Part shown: in pieces, positions 1 through 6,383 of the stretch | Layout of the letters: every line of letters begins with the position of its first letter | Numbering within the stretch: the stretch's first letter is position 1 | Source: Pleurocapsa sp. MO_226.B13 | Lineage (GTDB): Bacteria; Cyanobacteriota; Cyanobacteriia; Cyanobacteriales; Xenococcaceae | Direction: 5' to 3' | DNA: 9,034 nt | NCBI GenBank assembly: GCA_030064795.1 | Contig: JASJEI010000494.1 | Location: 1-9,034, forward strand | Notes under the pieces: model-generated | What the model was told of the DNA's origin: nothing | Database searches by the model: none | What the model saw: the letters and a program-made list of their open reading frames with translations, nothing else | Program-made: the position numbers and the translations under genes

Positions 1-1376
1 CCCCGATCGTATCTGTGGTTGCGATTAAAATCATTGAGGGTAACCAAACGATCCCAGGATAGGGTTATGGCTGCATGACTCCCTGCAACTAAAGGTTGCT
101 CTAGATAATATTCTTGATAGTTATTAGCTGTTACCCGATTATAATCCCAACCCATTGACTTGACGGGCTGGTTGGCAATAGCCTGTCCCGCGCTAAACTG
201 CTGATATGCTCGCCAAACATTGAGTTGACCAGTACCCATCTGGATGTCTAAAGCAATACGTGGGTTTTGATAGGCATCGGAATCAAACCAATTATGATTT
301 TTTTCTCCCAAGATGGTACGTTCCATATCGAGCAATAAACCTTCTTCTTCATCGGCAATTTTATCAGCGGAGTTAAGTAAAACTGCTTTCGTTACCTCGT
401 GACGACGAGAATCCAAGCTCCAAGTAGAATTTTGCCCTAAATTGTGGTTTTTGGGGTCTGTACGTAACAGGCGATCGCCATATTCTTGCAACAATGCCAC
501 CGCCCCCGTAATGTGGGGGGCAGCAAAGCTCGTACCGCTAACCTGCTCGATTTCTCCTTTTTGGTTGTAGACCGAAATTTGTCCTCCAGGAGCAAGCAAA
601 CTAACTGCTCGTCTCAACCCATGATTGATTTCTTTTTTAATAAAGCTACGTCCAATTCCTACGGGTAAGTCGCTCAAATTGGCAAAATCGACCTTATTAA
701 ACTCTCCTTGTCTTTTGGTTGTATAGGCAGTGGTGATCCCGTTAAAGTTATCCGTCGGGATCGGTATACCTCCCTTACCTTGATTGCCAGCAATGACATA
801 GAGAACATTATGTTTTTGTGCCGACCAATCAATACAGGCAGTCAATAAAGCTTTGCCATCCAAACGAGCCTCCTCTCGTTCATCTCGGTCTAAAGACTCC
901 CCAAAACTAAAATTAATTGCCCTAACGTCGCCACTATTTTGTTCGGCAATGTGCTGACTTGCCAGACACTCCTGGGCTTGTCCTCCCGCATTCAGAGAAC
1001 CGATCGCCGAAGCATATAGCTTGGCCTCTGGAGCAATACCGCGCAAATATTTGTCTTTGGCAATCATCACTTCTGCAACCATGCTGGCATGATCGTCTAC
1101 ATTTTTATCGGCAATGGGAGGGCGATCGCGATAAAAAACTGCTCTGGGAGAAATTACATCTAGGGTATTAGCAGCCTTATCTTTGCCAAATTTTACAGGA
1201 CGACCTACTTCTACCTGTCCAATACCAATTTTGCGACCCAACAAGTTATAAGGTTTTTGGTGTAAGCGTAAAGCATTAACTCCTTTTTCTCCTATAGAAT
1301 CATTTAACGCCACAGCAGGAGGAATTAAGCCAAAAATTACTCCCATATGTATTAGCAAATTTAATTTTTTTCCCAT
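1..1376 (-). CDS. Exported S8 (subtilisin-like) serine peptidase, N-terminal 458 codons, truncated by the window edge
   Basis: This reading frame stays open from an ATG at 1376-1374 to the window's left edge, so the C-terminus is missing. The protein begins with a Sec-type signal peptide (MGKK, a hydrophobic stretch to about residue 22, likely cleavage after Ala-Val-Ala23), so it should act outside the cytoplasmic membrane. The subtilase core follows: His in DDHASMVA (H96), the oxyanion-hole Asn in VIAGNQG (N198) and the nucleophile in SGTSFAAPHITG (S283). The first triad motif, normally D-[ST]-G, reads IGIGQVEVG, so Glu56 stands where Asp is expected. After the core comes a region ending in GTGQLNVWRAYQQF, typical of the end of a subtilase domain, and then the start of another domain. 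The upstream AAGAA is only a weak ribosome site. The gene is divergent from the DUF4327-like gene. Family membership is clear; substrate is unknown and activity is not assured given the Glu. Confidence 0.9.
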   Translation of the reverse strand, partial: MGKKLNLLIHMGVIFGLIPPAVALNDSIGEKGVNALRLHQKPYNLLGRKIGIGQVEVGRPVKFGKDKAANTLDVISPRAVFYRDRPPIADKNVDDHASMVAEVMIAKDKYLRGIAPEAKLYASAIGSLNAGGQAQECLASQHIAEQNSGDVRAINFSFGESLDRDEREEARLDGKALLTACIDWSAQKHNVLYVIAGNQGKGGIPIPTDNFNGITTAYTTKRQGEFNKVDFANLSDLPVGIGRSFIKKEINHGLRRAVSLLAPGGQISVYNQKGEIEQVSGTSFAAPHITGAVALLQEYGDRLLRTDPKNHNLGQNSTWSLDSRRHEVTKAVLLNSADKIADEEEGLLLDMERTILGEKNHNWFDSDAYQNPRIALDIQMGTGQLNVWRAYQQFSAGQAIANQPVKSMGWDYNRVTANNYQEYYLEQPLVAGSHAAITLSWDRLVTLNDFNRNHRYDR

Positions 1377-1613
1377 ATTGCATTGGTTCTTTGTGTTGCT
1401 CGAAGCTGTCTGGATATCGGATTTCCTCACTTTAGATCGTAATTACCGTACTAATTGCGATCGGAGGTTGTCGAAATAGTGTATCGTAGGTTAAAAGTGT
1501 GTCAGGTTGAGCTGCAAACTTCAGGCTTTCAGAAAATCTAAAAGTAAAGCCAAACAGAGAGCCAGACCCTAAACTATTCAACTAAACATATCATAACAGG
1601 CAAGATTGAGCGT

Positions 1614-1832
1614 ATGACAAAACAAGTTGCGCATCCGATGATGAAATTGCAACGCAAGGTATCCTCCTTGGTAGAATCTAAAATCGTCCGACCAGAAGAT
1701 CGCATTGGTAAAATTGCTCTTTTATTGGGCAATGATTGGTCTTATTGGAAAAATGAATTATCTGATTTTGATTTTTCCTCTCAAGATTCAATTCGGGAAC
1801 TATTATTAGTCGAAGATTGGGAAGAAGACTAG
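1614..1832 (+). CDS. Small conserved cyanobacterial protein, DUF4327-like (72 aa)
   Basis: This is a 72-residue soluble protein with no signal peptide or membrane segment. It starts MTKQVAHPMMKLQRKV and ends in a very acidic tail (VEDWEED). The pattern of an N-terminal HPMxKLQRxVxSLVE, a central KIALLLGNDWxYWKxEL and a C-terminal LLLVEDW matches my recollection of DUF4327, a family of about 70 residues found in cyanobacteria; I could not search for it. The function is unknown. The predicted fold is mostly helical with a conserved Trp-rich centre. The ATG at 1614 gives the family's expected N-terminus; no strong Shine-Dalgarno sequence precedes it. It appears to be a single-gene unit: divergent from the protease and separated from the P450 gene by 146 bases containing a strong hairpin. 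Confidence 0.8.
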   Translation: MTKQVAHPMMKLQRKVSSLVESKIVRPEDRIGKIALLLGNDWSYWKNELSDFDFSSQDSIRELLLVEDWEED

Positions 1833-1881
1833 TATCGTTACTCGATCGAGCAAGTCGTTGCAGAGATCGAAGTTAATAATT

Positions 1882-1919
1882 CCCCTCTGAGTTTTCTTGG
1901 CTTAAGAAAAGCAGGGGGG
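1882..1919 (+). terminator. Strong hairpin, possible terminator of the DUF4327-like gene
   Basis: The inverted repeat has an outer stem CCCCTCTG / CAGGGGGG (8 pairs, one G-T), a small AG/G bulge, an inner stem TTTTCTT / AAGAAAA (7 pairs) and a five-base loop GGCTT. It lies 50 bases after the stop at 1832 and 60 bases before the next start, where a transcript end would be expected. No T-run follows on the plus strand, so it is not a textbook intrinsic terminator. It could instead protect an mRNA 3' end or be a small repeat copy. The structure is certain; the role is inferred. Confidence 0.5.
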
Positions 1920-2175
1920 ATTGCTGTGAGAAAAAATTATTAAACTATAAATAGCTTAATAAATCTCAATAATTAATCATGAAGTTAATTCCCAGGCTCA
2001 AAGAATCATCTCTGCAACAAAAATTTCAATGGATCTCTAAACCACACAAATATATGGATGGAGCGATGCAACAAGCTCCCGATATCTTTATTGCCGATAT
2101 ATCGGGGGAAGATGGCTATGTGTTTGTCAACCATCCTGAAGCAATGCGACAAATCATTACTAGCGATCGCGCGAG

Positions 2176-2183
2176 TTTTTTTT
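2176..2183 (+). repeat. Poly-T tract (T8) at the P450 frameshift point
   Basis: Eight consecutive T bases lie in the codons AGT TTT TTT TGC, just after a HIP1 octamer (2163-2170). Seven T bases would read SFFAGS and keep the P450 frame; eight lead to a stop three codons later. Runs of this length are prone to replication and transcriptional slippage, and also to sequencing error. Confidence 0.9.
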
Positions 2184-2600
2184 GCAGGTAGCAAAGACAA
2201 TCAGCTATTAAAACCTCTGGTGGGGGAAAACTCTTTATTATTAATAGAAGGCAAGCCTCATAAAAAACGTCGTAAGTTGCTTTTGCCTCCATTTCACGGG
2301 GAAAGGATGCAATCCTATGCCCAGTTAATCTGCGATCTAACCCACGATATTATCGGTCATCTTCAACCCGATCGCTCTTTTATCGCTCGTCAAATCAGTC
2401 AGAAAATATCTTTGCAGGTAATTCTAGCAGCGGTTTATGGATTACACGATAGCGAACTTTCCCAAGAATTCCAAAAACGGCTCACTAGCTTAGCTAATAT
2501 CTTTGAATCTACCCTCACCTCTGCCTTATTATTTTTTCCTTGGTTGCAACAGGATCTCGGCCCATGGAGTCCTTGGGGAAATCTGGTACGCCAGCAAAAA

Positions 2601-2624
2601 GCAATAGATCGAGCAATAGATCGA
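2601..2624 (+). repeat. Perfect 12-bp tandem duplication inside the P450 gene
   Basis: GCAATAGATCGA occurs twice back to back and encodes the repeated tetrapeptide AIDR in QQKAIDRAIDRELA. It keeps the reading frame and lies in a helical, variable part of the enzyme before the I-helix, so it is probably tolerated. It may be a recent slippage duplication or chance. Confidence 0.75.
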
Positions 2625-3350
2625 GAACTTGCTAGCAGAAGAACAGAAAACGATCTCGATCGTCAGGATATTTTATCTCTGATGATGTCGGCAAGGGATG
2701 AAGCAGGAGAAGCTTTAAAAGATGAAGAATTGCGGGATGAATTGATGACGTTGATGTTCGCGGGACACGAAACCACCGCCACGGCGATCGCCTGGGCGTT
2801 ATATTGGGTGCATCGTCAACCAGAAATTAGAACTAAATTACGAGAGGAAATAGCTAGTTTGGGTTCAGACCCCGATCCGATGGCAATTGCCAAACTTGCT
2901 TATTTGGATGCGGTATGTAAAGAAACCTTGCGGATCTATCCCGTGGGGATGTTAACTTTTCCTAGGGTAGTCCAAAAACCCCTAGAACTAATCGGCTATA
3001 AATTAGAACCAGGACAGGTAGTGATGGGTTGCATTTATCTGCTTCATCAACGAGAAGATGTCTATCCCCAGCGCGATCGATTTATACCCGAACGCTTTTT
3101 AGAAAGAGAATATTCTCCCTATGAATTCTTTCCTTTTGGTGGTGGCAAACGTCGTTGCATTGGAGAAGCTTTAGCCCAACTAGAGATGAAGTTAGTCTTA
3201 GCTACAATTGTCGCCCACTACGACCTAGAATTAGTCGGCAACCGCTCGGAATCTCCCGCTAGACGAGGAGTTACTCTGGCACCCAAAACAGGAGTGAAAA
3301 TGATCTTTAAAGGAAAGATATGATAAAGACAAGCGAGTAAATATATCTTT

Positions 3351-3750
3351 ATGACTGTCAGCGAAACTAAATTAAATTCTTTGCCCGAACCTCCTGGGGG
3401 GATTCGATCTTTGGCAGTTATCGTATTTCTCCGGGCTGGAATATTCAAGATCAAATTGCCCAAACTCATAAGGACGAAGAAATCTATCCCCAAAGCGATC
3501 GCTTCGATCCCGATAGATTTGCCCCCGATCGCTCGGTAGATAAACAAACCAGCTTCGGTTATATTCCCTTTGGTGGTTGCTTGCGCGAGTGTTTGGGTAA
3601 AGAGTTGGCTCGTTTAGAAATGCGTCTTTTGCTGCCAAATTGTTGCAAAAATATGCCTGGGAACTCCTCCCCAAACAAAATCTAAACTTAGTTACCATAC
3701 CTACTCCCCATCCCCGCGATCGCTTAAAAATTAACTTTCGTCGCCGTTAA
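3351..3750 (+). pseudogene. CYP120-like cytochrome P450 relic with a large internal deletion and a frameshift
   Basis: The start MTVSETKLNSLPEPPG (3351-3398) is a CYP120-type N-terminus. From about 3401 the sequence, now in another frame, is suddenly the end of the same kind of enzyme: FGSYRISPGWNIQDQIAQTH, then EIYPQSDRFDPDRF, then the haem loop FGYIPFGGCLRECLG with the Cys codon at 3590-3592. After CGT CTT (3623-3628) the frame shifts again because TTTT (3627-3630) is one T short of the expected CTT TTT GCT. The last part reads AAKLLQKYAWELLP, then TIPTPHPRDRLKINFRRR, and stops at 3748-3750. A full CYP120 has about 444 residues, so about 300 codons are missing, including the I-helix and ExxR motif. 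Cyanobacterial CYP120A1 is known as a retinoic-acid hydroxylase; this copy cannot encode a working enzyme. It starts 27 bases after the CYP110-like gene and was probably co-transcribed with it. Confidence 0.85.
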
Positions 3751-3931
3751 ATAATTAAGTAATAAAACAGTCTATCTACTCTGGTTAATTCTATAGTATG
3801 ATACAGAACAACCCTAAACCTTAAGTAAAAATACGGAATACGACTTGAACTACCGAGTAGATTTAATTTTCTATTGAGAAACCCAGTAAATTCGATCTGC
3901 TCGTTCTTTTCATATATTGATTTTTATAATC

Positions 3932-5125
3932 ATGCCAACAAGCATCAAGATTAATCCCAGAGAACTATTATTGCGACTGGCAAATTCTCAAAGTTCTGGT
4001 TGTCTGGAATTAGATGAGGGATTAGTTTCTTGGAAAATTTATTTTCACCAGGGAAATTTAAAGTATGTTGACTGTTCTGCCCAGCTACTAGATCAGATCA
4101 AATATTACCTACGTTACCTTGGCTGGCAACAAGCATTAGCAGCTTTAAAATCAACGCCTTATGGAAAAATACAGTTTGAGGGACAAGAACATCTCGATGG
4201 TGAAAATCTTTATGGCAATGTTGTTTGTTGGCTAATAGCAAAAAAACATTTAGATACATTTCAGGGTTCAAAACTTATTGAATATATAACTAGAGATGCA
4301 CTAATATCTAGTCTTTGGCTGCAAAGAGGTACTTTCTTGTGGAATGCTCAAGAGCCAATTCCCTCTTGGATTCAAGAACGCTTTGGTAACTCTTTATCAG
4401 TTAACATCTTAGAATGCTTGAATAAAGAACAAAAAAGGCTCGTGCAATGGCAAAATTGCAGCGACAAATTGCTCTCTGTCCATCAACGTCCTTATTTTGC
4501 TTCTGGTTGGCAACAAAAGTTACCCTCTGCCTCTGGTTCCTTAAATTATCAAATCCTCAATAAGCTAGACCGAGTGATGCAGGGGCGCACTAGCATTCGT
4601 CAACTGTCGCTACTGCTGCAAAAAGATGAGCTTCAGGTAGCAAAAGTCTTATCTCCATATATAGACGAGCAGATAATTTATTTACGCAACCCCCGCTCGC
4701 CTCTAGATCTATTACCTAATATTCCTCGCTCGGAAACAGAAATTAGGCGATCGCTTCCTCCTCCTAAAAAGAAAATCTTGTCTATTGATGACAGTCCGAT
4801 AATCTTAGAAGAAATTAGGCGTTTTCTCGATTTAGAAAAGTTTGAAGTTACAGCTATAGACGATCCCGTGCAAGCCGTACCGATTATTTTTCGTCTTAAA
4901 CCAGACCTAATTTTACTAGATATTACTATGCCTAAAATCAATGGTTACAAGCTATGTGAATTGTTGAGGGGAAGTGATAATTGCAATCATACTCCAATTG
5001 TAATGGTGACAGGAAATACTGGTTTAATTGATAAAGCTAGAGCAAAAATAGCTGGAGCAACAGATTATTTTACTAAGCCTTTTACTCAGCAAGAATTGAT
5101 TGAAATTGTTGAAAAATATACCTAA
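3932..5125 (+). CDS. PATAN domain-receiver response regulator, PatA/PixG/PilG/HmpA type (397 aa)
   Basis: A two-domain taxis regulator. Residues 1 to about 260 (counted from ATG 3932) form a PATAN-type (PatA N-terminal, DUF4388-related) region: ELLLRLANSQSSGCLEL, WKIYFHQGNLKYV, then RYLGWQQALAAL and a C-terminal part (QILNKLDRVMQGRTSIRQLS). A proline-rich linker (RRSLPPPKKK) leads to a CheY-type receiver at about 281-397 with acidic pair D286/D287, phospho-acceptor D330 in LILLDITMP, T360 in MVTGN and K382 in TKPF, so it should be phosphorylatable. The family works in the cytoplasm with CheA-type kinases and type IV pili in cyanobacterial phototaxis, hormogonium motility or heterocyst patterning. 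I prefer ATG 3932 to the in-frame TTG at 3917 because it gives the usual short N-terminus; neither has a clear ribosome site. First gene of the operon, after a 181-base spacer that follows the P450 relic. Confidence 0.9.
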   Translation: MPTSIKINPRELLLRLANSQSSGCLELDEGLVSWKIYFHQGNLKYVDCSAQLLDQIKYYLRYLGWQQALAALKSTPYGKIQFEGQEHLDGENLYGNVVCWLIAKKHLDTFQGSKLIEYITRDALISSLWLQRGTFLWNAQEPIPSWIQERFGNSLSVNILECLNKEQKRLVQWQNCSDKLLSVHQRPYFASGWQQKLPSASGSLNYQILNKLDRVMQGRTSIRQLSLLLQKDELQVAKVLSPYIDEQIIYLRNPRSPLDLLPNIPRSETEIRRSLPPPKKKILSIDDSPIILEEIRRFLDLEKFEVTAIDDPVQAVPIIFRLKPDLILLDITMPKINGYKLCELLRGSDNCNHTPIVMVTGNTGLIDKARAKIAGATDYFTKPFTQQELIEIVEKYT

Positions 5126-5192
5126 AAATATTTACTTTTAAACACAAGATTTCTGAATCTTATCGATAATAATTCCTAAAAAAGTAAAAACA

Positions 5193-5558
5193 ATGATGAA
5201 AACAATTTTAGTTGTTGACGATTTACAATCTGAATTGGATTTGATGGCTAAATACTTAATTAATGCTGGTTATCATATTATCAAGGCGAATAATGGAGAA
5301 GAAGCGATCGCCAAAACTTTAGAAAGAAAACCAGATGCCATCGTTACTGATTGGATGATGCCCAAAATGGGAGGGTTAGATATCTGCCGTAAACTAAAAA
5401 AACATCCCGACACGAAAGATATTCCCGTAATTGCTTGTACCGTTAAAAATAGAGATGTCGATCGGATGTGGGCTAAAAAGCAAGGTGTAAAGGTTTACGT
5501 TACCAAACCTTGCACTGAAAAAGAATTAATCAATGCAATACAAGAGGCAATGAGCTAA
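5193..5558 (+). CDS. Stand-alone CheY-like receiver, PixH/PilH/HmpB type (121 aa)
   Basis: The protein is one complete receiver domain and nothing else. It has the acidic pair D9/D10 in LVVDD, the phospho-acceptor D53 in VTDWMMP, T83 in ACT and K105 in VTKP, so all catalytic positions are present. Stand-alone receivers of this kind follow the PatA-type gene in cyanobacterial pil/pix/hmp loci and act as a phosphate target or sink for the CheA kinase, affecting type IV pilus motility. The start is ATG ATG (5193 or 5196); the first is used here and the difference is one Met. No Shine-Dalgarno sequence is visible (AAAAAAGTAAAAACA precedes it). It lies 67 bases after the PatA-like gene, consistent with one transcript. 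Confidence 0.92.
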   Translation: MMKTILVVDDLQSELDLMAKYLINAGYHIIKANNGEEAIAKTLERKPDAIVTDWMMPKMGGLDICRKLKKHPDTKDIPVIACTVKNRDVDRMWAKKQGVKVYVTKPCTEKELINAIQEAMS

Positions 5559-5578
5559 AATCCATCAGCCAAGTTCGA

Positions 5579-5754
5579 GTTGATTTTGATGACGATCGTC
5601 ACCACCTAAAAATTCTCATCAGTATGGTTGAAACAAAGAAGGATATAGCTTAAATGTAGACGCTAAAAAACCAAATATTAATGCTTATGTTACCACACCT
5701 CGTAGGCTCGGAAAAAATTACTCAGCGCGCTACAAAAAACAAGAGGATAAATAA
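5579..5754 (+). pseudogene. Eroded receiver-domain (CheY-like) relic
   Basis: The gap between the CheY-like and CheW-like genes still reads as pieces of a receiver. From 5579 one frame gives VDFDDDRHHLKILISMVE, which resembles the usual VDDD...NLKILISMLE start. One frame over, from 5641, GYSLNVDAKKPNINAYVTTP continues as receiver strand 2 (GYSLNVDA) and then jumps to the C-terminal VYVTKP-like motif, ending at TAA 5752-5754. The phospho-Asp segment is missing. At the DNA level TTATGTTACCACACCT (5686-5701) and the following GAAAAA...ATTA.TCA...GC..TACAA match the 3' end of the intact upstream receiver gene (around 5495-5545). There is no start codon and at least one frameshift. I read this as a decayed duplicate or former extra receiver gene. 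The match is short, so this is an inference of medium strength. Confidence 0.5.
5742..5746 (+). promoter_or_regulatory. Ribosome binding site of the CheW-like gene
   Basis: AGAGG lies 11 bases before ATG 5758. It is the clearest Shine-Dalgarno-like sequence in the operon and supports the chosen start. It falls inside the tail of the receiver relic. Confidence 0.5.
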
Positions 5755-5757
5755 ATT

Positions 5758-6291
5758 ATGAAAACATCTAATGCTGCTGCCAGGGTTCAAGCTAATCTAC
5801 CAGATCTATTTCGGGCAAATTTAGCATCGGGTGAGGCTTATATTAGATTCCAGTTGACCAAGGATCTACCAGCTTTACTCTCAATGAAGCAAGTCCAAGG
5901 CTCGATAATCGTTCCAGCAGATAAGATAACTCCCCTGCCAGGTATGCCAAGCTCGGTCATCGGTATTACTAGCTATCGCGATCGCGTTTTTTGCGTATTC
6001 GATCTAGCTCAATTACTAGGTTTTCCCACTAAATTATTTGCTCCTCAACAATATCAAGTCATCATTCTAGAATCTACTACCAAACAACTAATTTATCTTG
6101 GTTTTGCAGTAACTCGTCTACAATCGATTGTACGTTTAAAAACCGAAGAAATTTTGTTCTCTTTAGATACTTTTCCCTCTAAAATATGTTCCCATTTTAG
6201 CGGTGCGGTGCGAGAAGAGAAAATGATAATTCCTATACTTGAGTTCCAAAAAATCTTAGCAACTTTAGACAACTTAGCTAATAGAAACTAA
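5758..6291 (+). CDS. CheW-like adaptor, PixI/PilI/HmpC type (177 aa)
   Basis: A single CheW domain spans about residues 26-172: YIRFQLTKDLPALLSMKQVQ, a central LPGMPSSVIGITSYRDRVFCVFDL block, LGFAVTRLQSIVRL and a terminal IIPILEFQKIL. CheW proteins couple a chemoreceptor to the CheA kinase at the inner face of the membrane. The N-terminal 25 residues are an extension without a recognisable motif. At the position where CheW usually has N-x-R-G the sequence is S-Y-R-D (residues 72-75): the Arg is kept, while Asn and Gly are replaced. The start at 5758 is backed by AGAGG upstream. It sits directly before the receptor gene (92-base gap), the usual order in cyanobacterial pil/pix/hmp operons. Confidence 0.88.
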   Translation: MKTSNAAARVQANLPDLFRANLASGEAYIRFQLTKDLPALLSMKQVQGSIIVPADKITPLPGMPSSVIGITSYRDRVFCVFDLAQLLGFPTKLFAPQQYQVIILESTTKQLIYLGFAVTRLQSIVRLKTEEILFSLDTFPSKICSHFSGAVREEKMIIPILEFQKILATLDNLANRN

Positions 6292-6383
6292 GGCAAGATT
6301 GTCCCCAGAAAACTACTCGTATTTCATAAGAAGTATTAACTTCGATCTGACAAGTAAATATAGTTCGAGGTATCTAAATTGCT

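Larger units (their letters stand above)
1979..3323 (+). pseudogene. CYP110-like cytochrome P450, interrupted by a +1 frameshift in a T8 run
   Basis: A haem monooxygenase gene split across two frames. Codons from ATG 1979 give the family's N-terminus (MKLIPRLK, QWISKPHKYMD, VFVNHPEAMRQIITSD) but reach a stop at 2189-2191. Removing one T from the eight-T run at 2176-2183 joins it exactly to a second frame open to the stop at 3321-3323. The repaired protein has about 447 residues, a normal length. The second frame has all P450 hallmarks: the oxygen-binding I-helix AGHETT (2760-2777), the ExxR pair in KETLR (2922-2933), the PERF motif (about 3090) and the haem loop FPFGGGKRRCIG with its Cys codon at 3156-3158. 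The block LVGENSLLLIEG plus PPFHGERM is characteristic of cyanobacterial CYP110, some members of which are reported to oxidise fatty acids. The 421-codon frame starting at ATG 2058 is therefore not the natural protein: its first ~39 residues are an out-of-frame reading of the true N-terminus. Whether the gene is dead, phase-variable, slippage-rescued or mis-sequenced is open. Confidence 0.9.

Noticed and set aside
959..1171. Plus-strand open frame (70 codons) inside the protease region
   Set aside because: It is antisense to the conserved catalytic region of the S8 peptidase and has no recognisable protein features. The same holds for the frame at 486-668.
2058..2180. ATG 2058 as the true start of a 421-residue P450
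   Set aside because: The first ~39 residues in this frame are unlike any P450 N-terminus, whereas the 1979 frame over the same bases gives a good CYP110-like N-terminus up to the T8 run.
3351..3539. 62-codon frame as a real small protein
   Set aside because: Its first part is a CYP120 N-terminus and the rest is out-of-frame CYP120 C-terminal DNA, so it is a product of the deletion.
3218..3698. Minus-strand open frames over the end of the first P450 and the CYP120 relic
   Set aside because: They are opposite-strand shadows of clear P450 sequence, including the haem loop, with no start signals or family features of their own.
3797..3802. TATGAT as the -10 box of the taxis operon promoter
   Set aside because: It is a good -10 match 130 bases before the first start, but no -35-like hexamer lies at the right distance; chance matches are common in AT-rich spacers.
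3925..3930. TATAAT just before the PatA-like gene
   Set aside because: It ends two bases before the ATG, so transcription from it would begin inside the coding sequence.
5146..5161. AAGATT-TCTG-AATCTT hairpin between the PatA-like and CheY-like genes
   Set aside because: Only six AT-rich pairs and no T-run. It is too weak to call a terminator or attenuator.
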